Part shown: positions 5,097-5,845 of the stretch, one piece after another
Layout of the letters: every line of letters starts with the position of its first letter
How positions within the stretch are numbered: the first letter of the stretch is position 1
Assembly: GCA_016186235.1 (NCBI GenBank)
Contig: JACPMD010000010.1
Location: 1-5,845 of the forward strand
Reading direction: 5' to 3'
Length of the DNA stretch: 5,845 bases
From: Candidatus Roizmanbacteria bacterium
GTDB taxonomy: Bacteria; Patescibacteriota; Microgenomatia; UBA1406; GWC2-37-13
Translations under genes and position numbers: made by a program
Notes under the pieces: model-generated
Told to the model about the DNA's origin: nothing
The model's input: only the letters and a program-made list of their open reading frames with translations
Databases searched by the model: none

Positions 5097-5845
5097 ATCC
5101 AGTCGTCGCATTAATAATTGCAAACGTAATATGGGGCGCCGCGTCGCCAATATTTAAGTTTTCTCTTGAAAACATTCCTCCGTTTACTCTTGCATTTATT
5201 CGCTTTTTTTTCGCCTCGCTTTTTTTTCTTCCTTTCTTAAGAGGGATACGTATGAGTATTTTGACTAAGCGGGAATGGCTAGAGTTATTTTTAGGCTCTT
5301 TTTTTGGAATCAGCGTCAACATTACTTTCTTTTTTTTAGGCCTGCAAAGAACCCAGAGTATCAATGCGCCGATCATTGCGTCTGCTGGGCCCGTGTTTCT
5401 CTTTTTCCTGTCCGTACTTTTTTTAGGTGAAAAAGCAAGACAGAAAGTGTTTATAGGAATGCTCGTTGCTCTTTTTGGTGTACTTACTATCATTCTCTCC
5501 CCTTTTTTTCTTGATGGAGAGGAAATTGTACTTGGAGAAGTGACGGGAAATATTTTTTTTGTTCTCGCTACGTTAGGAGCGGTGAGTCATGCTCTTTTTT
5601 ACAAGAAGGTTTTGAAAAAAATGAACTCACTTCAAGTCACCGGAATAGGATTTATCATAGGATCATTAAGCTTTGTACCGTTTATGCTGGGAGAGCTGCA
5701 ACAATGGTCATTTGCGGAGCTGAACATTAACGGGTGGACCGGAATTCTTTTTGGCGTTTTTCTATCCTCTGCTCTTGCGTATTTTTTATATAACTATGGT
5801 CTGTCAAAAATCGATGCCCAAGAAGTTGGGTTATTTACTTATATT
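5093..5845 (+). CDS. EamA/DMT-superfamily transporter (incomplete at the right edge)
   Basis: The frame starts at ATG 5093 and stays open to the window end (251 residues); a full protein of this family is about 290-300, so roughly the last one or two helices are missing. It is a ten-helix-type inner-membrane permease with two EamA repeats. The first repeat includes NVIWGAASPIFKFSL (11-25), FTLAFIRFFFASLFFLP (31-47) and SAGPVFLFFLSVLFLGEK (97-114). The second begins near residue 152 and includes SSALAYFLYNYGLSKIDAQ (225-243). Members export or exchange metabolites such as amino acids; the substrate cannot be read from sequence. The start overlaps the glycosyltransferase stop as ATGA, with only a weak AGG five bases upstream, so translation probably depended on coupling to that gene, which is now interrupted. 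Phe codons are mostly TTT, giving several runs of seven or eight T. Confidence 0.9.
   Translation, partial: MNPVVALIIANVIWGAASPIFKFSLENIPPFTLAFIRFFFASLFFLPFLRGIRMSILTKREWLELFLGSFFGISVNITFFFLGLQRTQSINAPIIASAGPVFLFFLSVLFLGEKARQKVFIGMLVALFGVLTIILSPFFLDGEEIVLGEVTGNIFFVLATLGAVSHALFYKKVLKKMNSLQVTGIGFIIGSLSFVPFMLGELQQWSFAELNINGWTGILFGVFLSSALAYFLYNYGLSKIDAQEVGLFTYI

Noticed and set aside
5059..5493. A 144-residue minus-strand open frame
   Set aside because: It is antisense to the clear EamA gene; its Lys-rich composition simply mirrors the TTT/CTT codons of the membrane helices.

Overview
The window is a compact stretch of an AT-rich bacterial genome. It has a bacterial-type tRNA-Leu without an encoded CCA, sigma70-like promoter hexamers, very short or negative gene spacing, and almost no convincing Shine-Dalgarno sites. 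Several start codons sit only 4 to 11 bases after a -10-like hexamer, which suggests leaderless transcripts. Together with the gene mix (a DUF2079 membrane protein, a DPM1-like glycosyltransferase, a Xer recombinase, and an HD phosphohydrolase resembling archaeal and candidate-phylum homologues), this is compatible with a Patescibacteria/CPR lineage, possibly Microgenomates-like. That placement is an inference; no taxonomic marker gene is present.

Layout. Bases 3-98 are the 3' tail of an unidentified plus-strand gene. It converges on a minus-strand YfbR/HDDC2-like HD-domain phosphohydrolase (118-708), in which the usual fourth metal-ligand Asp appears to be Asn. Divergent from it, with interleaved start regions, is an intramembrane rhomboid protease (734-1402). 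The rhomboid 3' end overlaps a small convergent gene (1371-1619, minus) for an 82-residue Cys/His-rich protein that I do not recognise. Just upstream of that small gene on the same strand is tRNA-Leu(UAG) (1656-1738), driven by an extended -10 promoter.

Right of the tRNA a plus-strand cluster begins: a Xer-type tyrosine recombinase (1795-2733) with all catalytic residues; a DUF2079 multispanning membrane protein (2705-4216) overlapping it by 29 bases; a spacer with a hairpin between short direct repeats (4226-4275); a broken GT2 glycosyltransferase of the polyprenyl-phosphate sugar transferase type (4285-5096); and an EamA/DMT-family transporter (5093 to the window edge, incomplete) joined to the glycosyltransferase by an ATGA overlap. 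DUF2079, glycosyltransferase and EamA plausibly form a membrane/cell-envelope group. The GT2 gene has lost about 30 central codons and changes frame at the junction, so in this sequence it is a pseudogene or an assembly error.

I did not find a CRISPR array, an insertion sequence, a retroelement, or a convincing new multi-gene system. The best leads are the degenerate HD site, the small Cys/His protein behind the tRNA, the broken glycosyltransferase, and the leaderless-promoter pattern.
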